Of a stretch of DNA of 47,170 nt, positions 40,090-47,170 are shown piece by piece. Each line of letters starts with the position of its first letter. The first letter of the stretch is position 1. The translations under genes and the position numbers were made by a program. Source of the stretch: an uncultured Pseudacidovorax sp. (GTDB lineage Bacteria; Pseudomonadota; Gammaproteobacteria; Burkholderiales; Burkholderiaceae_C); the NCBI RefSeq assembly GCF_913773995.1, contig NZ_CAJYES010000120.1:1-47170 (forward strand). Reading direction: 5' to 3'. The notes beneath the pieces are model-generated. The model was not told the origin of the DNA, ran no database searches, and saw only the letters and a list, made by a program, of their open reading frames with translations.

Positions 40090-42897
40090 ATGCGCATCAT
40101 CACGATGCAAGGCCGGCTGATGTTGATCGCATCGATGGCCATCCTGCCGCTGGCCATCGTCTGCGGCCTGGCGCTGTATGCACTGGCCGACAGCCAGCAG
40201 GCCCAGCACCGGGCGGCCACCCTGGGCGTCGCCCGCGCCGTGGCCACCGCCGTGGACAGCGAACTGCGATTGACCATCGCCGCCCTCGACGCCCTGGCCC
40301 TGACCGAGCCCATGGGCGATCAGGCCGGCGCCGGCCTGGCCCAGGCAGCGCGCCTGGCCACCGCCGTCCGGCGCTCGCATCCCGAATGGCGGGCGCTGGT
40401 GCTGGCGGCGCCGGACGGGCGTCTGCTCTTCAACACCGAAGGTGGCGCCGCGGGCGCGTTGGCGCGCGTGGTCGATGGCGACAGCCTGCAGCAGGTGCTG
40501 CGCACCGGACAGCCTGCCGTGGGCGCGATGATGCCGGGGCCGGCTGGCCGGCTCGCCTTCGCCGTGCGCGTGCCCGTGATCCGCGACGGCCAGACCCTCC
40601 AGGTGCTGACCGCGATCGTGCAGCCGGAGGCCATCACCGCCGTGCTGGGCCGCCAGCGCGTGCCCGAGGGCTGGTCGGTGTCGGTCTTCGACGCGCGCGA
40701 GCGCCGCGTGGCGCGCAACATCGACGATGCCCGGCTGCGCGGCAGCGGACCCAGCGACACCCTGCAGCGCCTGCTGGCGGAGATGGGCACCGCGCGCGAC
40801 GGGGTCGGCACCTCCACCAACCTGGATGGCGTGCGTTCGCTGACGGCGGTGGCACGGCTGGAGTCCGCGCCGTGGTTCGTGGTGCTGGGCGCGCGGGCCG
40901 ACCTGGCCGAGACGCCCTGGCGCCGCACCTACATGGCCTACCTGGGCGGGCTGCTCGTCTCGCTGGCCTACGGGGCGCTCGCGGCGTGGTGGATCTCGCG
41001 CGGGGTCACCCGCCCCATGGCCCGGTTGCGCCAGCAGGCCGACGCGCTGGGTCGGGGCGAGCCGGTGGTGGTCGAGCCCTCCCGCGTGCCCGAGGTGGAC
41101 GCGGTGGCCGATGCGCTGGCCGCGGCCTCGTTGCAGCGGCGACGCAGCGAGGCGGAGCGCCAGCAGCTGCTGGAGGCCGAGCGCGCCGCCAGCGGCGCCG
41201 CGCGGGCGGCCCAACAGCGGCTGACGCAGCTCGTCAGCGCTGGCGCGGTGCTGTCCCAGTCGCTGGAGGAGGACGCCACGCTGCGGGCCATCGCCGATCA
41301 GATCGTGCCGGCCGTCGGCGACCTGTGCCGCATCGACCTGCTGGACGAGCATGGCGTGCTGCAGCGCAAGCTGACGCACCACTTCGACCCTGCGCGTACG
41401 GCCGCCATCGCGGCCCTGGTGGAGACGCGCGCCGCGCCCGCGGACGCGCCCGGAGCATTCCCCTGGGCGGTGGCCACCGGCCGGACCTTCCTGCACAACA
41501 TCGATGACGAGGGCATGCCCGAGGCGCTGGATCCGCAACTGCGGGAGTTCGTGCAGGCCTTCGGCATCACGGCCGGCTGCATCGTGCCGCTGATCGCGCG
41601 TGGCCGCACCATCGGCGCGATGGCCGTGCTGCAGGCCGAGTCGGGCCGCCGCATCACCGTCGAAGACGGGGCGCTGATCAACGATCTGGCCCAGCGCGCG
41701 GCGCTGGCGCTGGACAACGTGCGTCTCTTTTCCCAGGCGCGCGCGGCGCAGAAGCAGGCGGAGGACGCCAACCAGGCCAAGGACGAATTCCTGGCCATGC
41801 TGGGCCATGAGCTGCGCAACCCGCTCGCGCCCATCGCGCTCGCCCTGCAACTGGTGCAGCGCCGCGATCCGCAGGCCTTCGTGCGGGAGCGGCAGATCAT
41901 CGAGCGGCAGGTGCGGCACCTGTCACGCATGGTCGACGACCTGCTGGATGTCTCGCGCATCGTGGCGGGCAAGATCGCGCTGCAATCCGAGGCGCTGGAC
42001 CTGCGCGACGTGGTCGCACGGGCGCTGGAGCTGACGCTGCCTGCGCTGCAGCAGCGCGGCGACATGCCGCAGGTGAAGCTGCCTGCGCAGCCGGTGCCCG
42101 TGCAGGGTGATCCGTTGCGCTTGGCCCAGGTGGTCGGCAACCTGCTGAACAACGCCGCCAAGTTCACCCCGCCGGGCAAGGCCATCCGCGTGGTGCTGAG
42201 TGTCGATGCGGCGCAGCCGGAACCGCACGCCGTTCTGGCCATCATCGACGAAGGCATCGGCATCGCCCCCGAGCTGCTGCCGCGGGTCTTCGAGCGTTTC
42301 GTGCAGGGCGAGCAGCCCCTGCAGCGTGCTGCGGGTGGCCTGGGCCTGGGATTGGCGATCGCCCAAAGCCTGGCCCGCCTGCATGGCGGGACCATCACCG
42401 TGCGCAGCGAGGGCGTAGGGCACGGCGCCACCTTCGAGCTGCGTCTTCCGCTGCAGGCAGTGTCCTCTGTGGCGGCCGATGCATTGCCGGTCGCGACACA
42501 GCTGCGCCGTGTGCTCAGCCTCCTGGTGGTGGACGACAACCAGGATGCCGCCGACTCGCTCGCGAGCTGGCTCGAACTGGAAGGGCACCGCGTCCGCGTC
42601 GTCTACTCCGCGGAAGCGGCTCTGGCGGCGCTGGGCGAGCAGTCGGCGGATGGCGCCATCGTGGACATCGGGCTGCCCGGGCTGAACGGCTACGAGCTTG
42701 CAAGCCGCCTGCGGCAACAGCCCCCACATGCGCACATGGCGCTCATCGCATTGACGGGCTATGGACAGGAGGCGGACCGGCGCAAGACGTTGGCGGCCGG
42801 CTTCGATGATCACTTCGCCAAGCCGGCGCAGGTGGAGATCCTGCTCGCGCGCCTGAAGGCACTGGACGCCGAGCGACGAGGCACCTCGACCGCCTGA
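40090..42897 (+). CDS. Hybrid sensor histidine kinase
   Basis: A 935-residue membrane kinase. TM1 (about 9-31), a periplasmic Cache-like sensor (32-278), TM2 (about 280-302) and a HAMP region (303-355) come first. A GAF domain follows (about 385-550), then HisKA with phospho-His H573 (LGHELRNPLAP), HATPase with N-box NLLNNAAKF and G-boxes DEGIGIAP and GGLGLGLAI, and a C-terminal receiver with VVDDNQDAADS, phospho-Asp D859 (DIGLPGLNGYE) and FAKPAQ. AGGAG precedes ATG 40090. The partner is not encoded nearby; the adjacent HD-GYP protein (83 bp upstream) may share the signalling path. Confidence 0.92.
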   Translation: MRIITMQGRLMLIASMAILPLAIVCGLALYALADSQQAQHRAATLGVARAVATAVDSELRLTIAALDALALTEPMGDQAGAGLAQAARLATAVRRSHPEWRALVLAAPDGRLLFNTEGGAAGALARVVDGDSLQQVLRTGQPAVGAMMPGPAGRLAFAVRVPVIRDGQTLQVLTAIVQPEAITAVLGRQRVPEGWSVSVFDARERRVARNIDDARLRGSGPSDTLQRLLAEMGTARDGVGTSTNLDGVRSLTAVARLESAPWFVVLGARADLAETPWRRTYMAYLGGLLVSLAYGALAAWWISRGVTRPMARLRQQADALGRGEPVVVEPSRVPEVDAVADALAAASLQRRRSEAERQQLLEAERAASGAARAAQQRLTQLVSAGAVLSQSLEEDATLRAIADQIVPAVGDLCRIDLLDEHGVLQRKLTHHFDPARTAAIAALVETRAAPADAPGAFPWAVATGRTFLHNIDDEGMPEALDPQLREFVQAFGITAGCIVPLIARGRTIGAMAVLQAESGRRITVEDGALINDLAQRAALALDNVRLFSQARAAQKQAEDANQAKDEFLAMLGHELRNPLAPIALALQLVQRRDPQAFVRERQIIERQVRHLSRMVDDLLDVSRIVAGKIALQSEALDLRDVVARALELTLPALQQRGDMPQVKLPAQPVPVQGDPLRLAQVVGNLLNNAAKFTPPGKAIRVVLSVDAAQPEPHAVLAIIDEGIGIAPELLPRVFERFVQGEQPLQRAAGGLGLGLAIAQSLARLHGGTITVRSEGVGHGATFELRLPLQAVSSVAADALPVATQLRRVLSLLVVDDNQDAADSLASWLELEGHRVRVVYSAEAALAALGEQSADGAIVDIGLPGLNGYELASRLRQQPPHAHMALIALTGYGQEADRRKTLAAGFDDHFAKPAQVEILLARLKALDAERRGTSTA

Positions 42898-42925
42898 AAC
42901 GCGTGTCAGTGCTTCAACGTCTGCC

Positions 42926-44455
42926 TCAGGCCGCGCGAAGAAGCTGGGCCACGTGCCGCGTGGCTTCCAGTCCAGCCGGGCCCCAGTGCATCGCAGGGCC
43001 GAGCAGACGACGCAAGGCTTCGCCGCGGCCAACGGTGCTCTCGCCCGCCAACACCTGGCGCAGTTCAGCCAGATCCGGGTCGAGTGTGCTGCCGTCCTCG
43101 GCCAGCGTGGCGAGCGAGAGCGGTGCCGGCCCGCGACCCGCACGCCGCGCATGACGGAAGGCACGCGGTGGTGAAGGCGCCCGCGCGCACGGCCCCGACC
43201 GCAAGAAGGGCGCCCCGTCCGCCGCGGCGTCGCCCCGGATCCAGTCGTAGATCACCTGCAGCTCGTAGTCCCCAAAGACACCGAACATGCTGGCGTGCTC
43301 TCCCTGCAGCAGCGCCCAGAAGCGGCTCTGTGCAGGGTCGCTGTCCTGTATCAGCCAGCCCTTGCGCTCCAGCGCCGCGACAAAGCCCCCGATCGCGTCC
43401 GGATCGGCCAGCCACTGGTTCACCGTGCGCCCCTCGATGCGGCAATAGTCGGAATGGGCCAGGCTGCCTTCGCTGGCGCGGCCGCCGAGCACCTGCAGCA
43501 GGGCCTGGTGGCGGTCGAAGGACGCAATGGCATCCGTCGTTCCCTGGCCGGCGTTGCTCAACATATAGCCATCGGCCACGCGGGCCCAGAACGCCTCGCG
43601 GTCCGCGAGGGCAGGCAGGTTTTCCGCGGCAGCGCGCAGCGCCCGCTGGGCATGGCCGCCCGCCGCGTTGTCCACGGTGACATGCAGGGTGAAATAGGTC
43701 GGATCGATGCCGAGCTCGTCCAGCTCGTAGGCGGTGATGAGCAGGTGTAGCGGCAACTGCTCGTAGCCGAGATTGAAGCCGATCACCTCGGGCAGCAGGG
43801 CCTCGGTGCAGGCAGCCAGCGAGAGCTGTAGCGCGCCCTGCACGTAGGCCTCGTCGGGCTGCTCGGCCCAGTCCACGATGCCCATCGAATCGAGCAGGCG
43901 GCGATAGAGCAGCACATGGTTCTTGTCGGGGTCGCCGTCGCCCAGTTCCTCGATGTAAGTGAGCACGAGGTCATTGAGGTGCGGGTTGGCGGCGTCCGGC
44001 AGCAGACCATAGAGCCATGCGCCGTCGACCAGCTTGGTGGGCGCCACCGCCCGCAGAAAGAACAAGGCGTGGGAGCGCGAACGGAAGTAGCGGCGGGGCG
44101 CCCGTTTCTTGCGCTCGGCCAAGTAGCGCTGGTAAGCCGCGCCGGTCGAGGCAAGGCTCTGCTGCTGCCAAGCGGCCAGCCCTTCGGGCGAGTCGGGCAG
44201 ATCGCAGGGCTGCTGGCGCATTTCGCTGCGCCAGCGCTCGATGAAGGCGCGGGCCTGTGTCCGCAAGGCGTCGTCGGGGCGGTCGTTCGCGTGCAGCAGC
44301 GCTTCGTAGAGCGTGCGGGCACCGTCGGCAGGCTGCCGTTGCGCCTCGTTGGCGGCATCCCCCACAGGTGACGGCGGGACGAGCGGATGCGACGTGAATG
44401 ATCGAGGTGCCACGACGGCTTCGGGGACCGCTTGGACAAGGCGTTGGTTCTGCAT
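42926..44455 (-). CDS. Heme-oxygenase-like diiron protein (iron-containing redox enzyme family)
   Basis: A 509-residue soluble protein. The central part (about 140-300) matches the heme-oxygenase-like diiron oxidase fold: IEELGDGDPDKNHVLLY with E170 and H180 spaced by ten, GFNLGYEQLPLHLLITAYEL with E232, and FTLHVTVDNAAGGHAQRA with H258, D262 and H268. These are candidate iron ligands by analogy with SznF/UndA-type enzymes, which oxidise C-H or C-N bonds or cleave C-C bonds with O2. The substrate is unknown. The C-terminal 90 residues are Arg/Pro/Ala-rich and poorly conserved in appearance. It stands alone on the minus strand, convergent with the hybrid kinase (28 bp), so no operon partner hints at its role. 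Confidence 0.75.
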   Translation of the reverse strand: MQNQRLVQAVPEAVVAPRSFTSHPLVPPSPVGDAANEAQRQPADGARTLYEALLHANDRPDDALRTQARAFIERWRSEMRQQPCDLPDSPEGLAAWQQQSLASTGAAYQRYLAERKKRAPRRYFRSRSHALFFLRAVAPTKLVDGAWLYGLLPDAANPHLNDLVLTYIEELGDGDPDKNHVLLYRRLLDSMGIVDWAEQPDEAYVQGALQLSLAACTEALLPEVIGFNLGYEQLPLHLLITAYELDELGIDPTYFTLHVTVDNAAGGHAQRALRAAAENLPALADREAFWARVADGYMLSNAGQGTTDAIASFDRHQALLQVLGGRASEGSLAHSDYCRIEGRTVNQWLADPDAIGGFVAALERKGWLIQDSDPAQSRFWALLQGEHASMFGVFGDYELQVIYDWIRGDAAADGAPFLRSGPCARAPSPPRAFRHARRAGRGPAPLSLATLAEDGSTLDPDLAELRQVLAGESTVGRGEALRRLLGPAMHWGPAGLEATRHVAQLLRAA

Positions 44456-44761
44456 GGTTGCACCTTCGCCGGGCCTGGCGGCGCGCCGGGCAAGGGGGTC
44501 GCCCGGATGGCTGTCGGCGCGGACCGACCCCCCGCCGCCGGACGACGCCCGGGCGGCCGGCTGACTGCCCCGAGGCGCGGCGTGGTCCTACCCGTGGGCG
44601 CTCGACATACCGTGGCATGGGCTTTGGACGGGAGCGCGGCCGGCCGGTAGGCCGCTGTGGCAGCATCCACCCTCCTGCGGCCCCCCGGCCTCTTCCTCGC
44701 TGGCCGGTGCGGCGGGCGGCCCTGGTGCCTGCCGCGCCGCTCCCGGCGCCATCTCCCTCGC
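44456..44761. other. Intergenic region without a recognisable gene
   Basis: About 306 bp of extremely GC-rich DNA between the diverging diiron-protein and MFS genes. It must hold the promoters of both, but I see no convincing -35/-10 pair, operator or hairpin with T tract. In-frame extension of the MFS gene to a GTG at 44657 is open, but it encodes an Arg/Pro-rich leader unlike a transporter N-terminus. Confidence 0.5.
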
Positions 44762-45988
44762 ATGCCCGCCTCCTCCGTCGCTTCCACGCATTCGCGCCAC
44801 CGTGCCGCCCAACGCCAACGCCTGGGGCTGCTCGCCCTGTCGATCGTGCTCATCGCCTTCAACCTGCGGCCGGTGTTCTCCAGCCTGTCGGTGGTGCTGC
44901 CCGACATCGTGGCGGACATCGGCATGTCGGCGGCGGCGGCCAGTGCGCTGACCACGCTGCCGGTGATCTGCCTGGGCGCCTTCGCCATGGTGGCGCCCTG
45001 GCTCGGTCGGCGGCTGGGCATCGAGCGCACGCTGCTGGCCTGCATGGTGCTGATCACCGCGGGCACGCTGCTGCGCGGGGCGCCGCAGCTGCCACTGCTG
45101 TTCGTCGCTTCGGCCATGGCGGGCGTGGGCATCGCGGTGGCCAATGTGCTGCTCTCGGCGCTGGTCAAGCGCGACTTCGACAGCCGCGCGGCGTTGATGA
45201 TGGGGCTCTACACGATGGCGGTCTGTGCCGGAGCGGCCAGTGGCGCGGGCGTGACTGTGCCGCTGCAGCACGCGCTGGGCTTTGGTTGGCAGGGCGCGCT
45301 GGCGATGTGGACCCTGCCGGCCGCCGTGGCCCTGCTGCTGTGGGTCCCGCGTGCGCTGGCTTCACGGCGCGAGTCGGGCGGGGCCGCCTGGCAGGTGCGC
45401 GGACTCTGGGGCGACAAGCTGGCTTGGCAGGTCACGCTCTTCATGGGCCTGCAATCGGCGCTGGCCTATTCGGTGATGGGCTGGCTCGCGCCCATGCTGC
45501 GCGAGCGCGGACTGCCCGCGGCCCTGGCCGGACTCGTGGTTTCGCTCTCGGTGCTGGTTCAGGTGCCCACCTGCCTCGTGCTGCCCACCCTGGCCCAGCG
45601 CCAGCGCAACCAGGTCGCCCTGGCCGTGGGACTGGCGGTGCTCGGGGTCGCGGCCCTGTGGGCCTGCATGTTCGCGCCGCTGGCGGGCATCTGGGGCTGG
45701 GCGGTGCTGCTGGGCATTGCGCAGGGCGGCACCTTCTCCCTGGCGCTCACGCTGATCGTCATGCGCTCGCCCGATTCGCGCGTGGCGGCCCAGCTCTCGG
45801 GCATGGCGCAGGGCGTGGGCTATCTGGTGGCCGCGGCGGGGCCGATGCTAGTGGGCCTGCTGCGGGCCTGGACAGGCAGCTTCCGCGCTTCGGCCCTGCT
45901 GTTCGGCGTCCTGGGGGTGGCGCTGGCGCTTGCCGGGGCGGGCGCCGGGCGCGCGCGCCTCGTGCGGGCCACCGCGCTGCCGCGCTGA
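44762..45988 (+). CDS. MFS transporter, CynX/NimT (cyanate/nitroimidazole) group
   Basis: A 408-residue integral membrane protein with about 12 hydrophobic helices. The first helix ends in AFNLRPVFSSLSVVLPDI, the hallmark NLRP of the CynX/NimT family; GRRLGIERTLLA and the mid-protein break near 205-220 are as expected. Family members export or import small anions or drugs; known ones handle cyanate or 2-nitroimidazole. The substrate here is unknown. ATG 44762 was chosen because it gives a short polar N-terminus before helix 1. The helicase gene follows after 31 bp. Confidence 0.88.
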   Translation: MPASSVASTHSRHRAAQRQRLGLLALSIVLIAFNLRPVFSSLSVVLPDIVADIGMSAAAASALTTLPVICLGAFAMVAPWLGRRLGIERTLLACMVLITAGTLLRGAPQLPLLFVASAMAGVGIAVANVLLSALVKRDFDSRAALMMGLYTMAVCAGAASGAGVTVPLQHALGFGWQGALAMWTLPAAVALLLWVPRALASRRESGGAAWQVRGLWGDKLAWQVTLFMGLQSALAYSVMGWLAPMLRERGLPAALAGLVVSLSVLVQVPTCLVLPTLAQRQRNQVALAVGLAVLGVAALWACMFAPLAGIWGWAVLLGIAQGGTFSLALTLIVMRSPDSRVAAQLSGMAQGVGYLVAAAGPMLVGLLRAWTGSFRASALLFGVLGVALALAGAGAGRARLVRATALPR

Positions 45989-46019
45989 CGCTGCGCGCGA
46001 TCCCGCCGCGCTCTTCGAC

Positions 46020-47170
46020 ATGCCCCGCGTCTCCGTCAAATCGCTGTGTGCCTTCGCGGCCAAGGCCGGCGATCTGGACATCCGCTTCGTGCCGGCGCCC
46101 ACGGCGCACGAGGGCCAGGCCGGCCACGCACTGGTGCAGTCGCGGCGCGGGCCGGGCTACGAGCGCGAGGTGGCGCTGGTGACCGTCGTCGACGGACTGC
46201 AGGTGCGCGGCCGTGCCGACGGCTACGACGCCGGCCAGCAGCGGGTGGAGGAGATCAAGACCTTCCGCGGCGAGTTCGAGCGCATCAAGGGCAACCATCG
46301 CGCGCTGCACTGGGCGCAGGCCCGGACCTATGCGGCCATGCTCTGCGAGCGCGATGCGCTGGCCTCGATCACGGTCGCCCTGGTCTACCTCGACCTGGCC
46401 AGCGGCGAGGAGACGGTGCTGCAGGAACACTGCCAGGCCGAAGCCTTGCAGGCCGGGCTGCGGGCCATGTGCGAGGCCTACGCGCGTTGGGCCCAGCAGG
46501 AAGAGGCCCACCGCGCGCAGCGCGACGCGCAGATGGCGGACCTCGTCTTTCCGCATGGCGACTTCCGCGCCGGCCAGCACAAGCTTTCGCGCGACGTCTA
46601 CCGCGCCGCAGCGCGCCGGCGCTGCCTGATCGCCCCGGCGCCCACCGGAATCGGCAAGACGCGGGCCACCACCTACCCGCTGCTGCGCGGCATGGCCGCG
46701 CACGGCACGGACAAGGTGTTCTTTCTCACGGCCAAGACGCCGGGGCGGCAGGTCGCCCTCGATGCGCTGCGCCAGCTGGGCGGAGGCAGGGCGTTGCGCG
46801 TGCTGGAACTGGTGGCGCGCGAGTCGGCCTGCGAGCGCCCGGGCGCGGCCTGCCATGGCGACAGCTGTCCGCTGGCCAAGGGCTTCTACGACCGCCTGCC
46901 GCCGGCCCGGGCCGAGGCGGCCGAGGTCCGCTGGCTCGACCGCGAGGCCCTGCGCCGCATCGGCGTCGGCCATGGCGTGTGTCCCTACTTCCTCGCGCAG
47001 GAGATGGTGCGTTGGAGCGATGTGGTGGTCGGCGACTACAACTACTACTTCGACGGCAGCGCCATGCTCCACGCCCTGGCCCGCGAGGAGGAGTGGCAGG
47101 TGGCCGTGCTGGTGGACGAGGCCCACAACCTGGTGGACCGGGCCCGCGCCATGTACTCGGCCACGCTGGG
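46020..47170 (+). CDS. XPD/DinG-like iron-sulfur DNA helicase with N-terminal PD-(D/E)XK-like domain, 3' truncated
   Basis: The first 383 residues of a superfamily 2 helicase, cut by the window end. Residues 1 to about 160 resemble a RecB-type nuclease domain: GRADGYD with D67, then VEEIK with E78 and K80, the D-(n)-ExK pattern. The helicase core has Walker A APTGIGKT (207-214), a cysteine set C271, C278, C283 and C321 suited to a [4Fe-4S] cluster as in XPD/DinG, VVGDYNYYFD, and the Walker B box DEAH (366-369). The enzyme probably unwinds 5' to 3' during DNA repair. I recall relatives encoded next to a VRR-NUC nuclease gene; none lies upstream here. Confidence 0.88.
   Translation, partial: MPRVSVKSLCAFAAKAGDLDIRFVPAPTAHEGQAGHALVQSRRGPGYEREVALVTVVDGLQVRGRADGYDAGQQRVEEIKTFRGEFERIKGNHRALHWAQARTYAAMLCERDALASITVALVYLDLASGEETVLQEHCQAEALQAGLRAMCEAYARWAQQEEAHRAQRDAQMADLVFPHGDFRAGQHKLSRDVYRAAARRRCLIAPAPTGIGKTRATTYPLLRGMAAHGTDKVFFLTAKTPGRQVALDALRQLGGGRALRVLELVARESACERPGAACHGDSCPLAKGFYDRLPPARAEAAEVRWLDREALRRIGVGHGVCPYFLAQEMVRWSDVVVGDYNYYFDGSAMLHALAREEEWQVAVLVDEAHNLVDRARAMYSATL

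Noticed and set aside
1-47170. CRISPR arrays, tRNA or rRNA genes, insertion sequences, integrases and attachment sites.
   Set aside because: No regularly spaced direct repeats, cloverleaf-like stretches, transposase motifs or flanking duplications were noticed on reading both strands. A tRNA or covariance-model scan was not possible.

Overview
The window is very GC-rich, gene-dense bacterial DNA with ATGA/GTGA/TGATG stop-start overlaps and Shine-Dalgarno-led starts. Gene content (three-component Rieske oxygenase, many CoA-ester enzymes, LIV-type ABC importer, CaiB/BaiF transferases, CHASE2 and hybrid-kinase signalling, a heme-oxygenase-like diiron protein) and base composition suggest a betaproteobacterium of the Burkholderiales, most likely a Comamonadaceae relative. 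No rRNA, tRNA, insertion sequence, phage gene or CRISPR array was seen. Function calls rest on motif reading and memory of families; no search was run.

Region 1 (1-17657) is a catabolic island. A truncated phosphotransferase/DUF6285 pair is followed by a flavodoxin-fold quinone reductase and a TesB-type thioesterase. A [2Fe-2S] ferredoxin gene diverges from the alpha and beta subunits of a ring-hydroxylating dioxygenase. Next comes a long run of + strand genes: crotonase, SDR, HSL-type esterase, a degenerate HMG-CoA-synthase-like protein with an OB domain, SCP2-type thiolase, two more crotonases, a 3-hydroxyacyl-CoA dehydrogenase, a phytoene-desaturase-like flavoprotein, a long acyl-CoA dehydrogenase resembling methylsuccinyl-CoA dehydrogenase, and a CaiB/BaiF protein closely resembling mesaconyl-CoA C1-C4 transferase (Mct). 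No classical ring-cleavage dioxygenase is present.

Region 2 (17658-31167) supplies the regulators and uptake genes: a TetR regulator, the ferredoxin reductase that completes the oxygenase, a complete LIV-type ABC importer with an embedded acyl-CoA synthetase, a second and paralogous TetR regulator, then an acyl-CoA dehydrogenase, an alpha-methylacyl-CoA-racemase-like protein, a DUF2889 protein and a fourth crotonase. Five copies of one 20-bp palindrome (consensus TAGWCCGACNCGTCGGWCTA) lie in front of the units of regions 1 and 2 and overlap likely promoters, so the two regions probably form one TetR-controlled regulon. The joint picture is import of a carboxylated (probably ring-containing, methyl-branched) compound, CoA activation, ring dihydroxylation, beta-oxidation-like degradation and possibly exit through methylsuccinyl-CoA and mesaconyl-CoA.

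Region 3 (31247-36672) is a separate minus-strand operon (ketopantoate-reductase-like, VOC, MaoC, CaiB/BaiF transferase, AroE-like, AroQ-like) divergent from a LysR regulator. The AroE and AroQ homologues look like catabolic paralogues rather than housekeeping shikimate enzymes.

Region 4 (36808-47170) is a signalling and housekeeping block: FecR-domain protein, OmpA-like lipoprotein, CHASE2/HD-GYP protein, hybrid histidine kinase, an orphan heme-oxygenase-like diiron protein, a CynX/NimT-type MFS transporter, and the start of an iron-sulfur XPD/DinG-like helicase with an N-terminal nuclease-like domain, cut by the window end.
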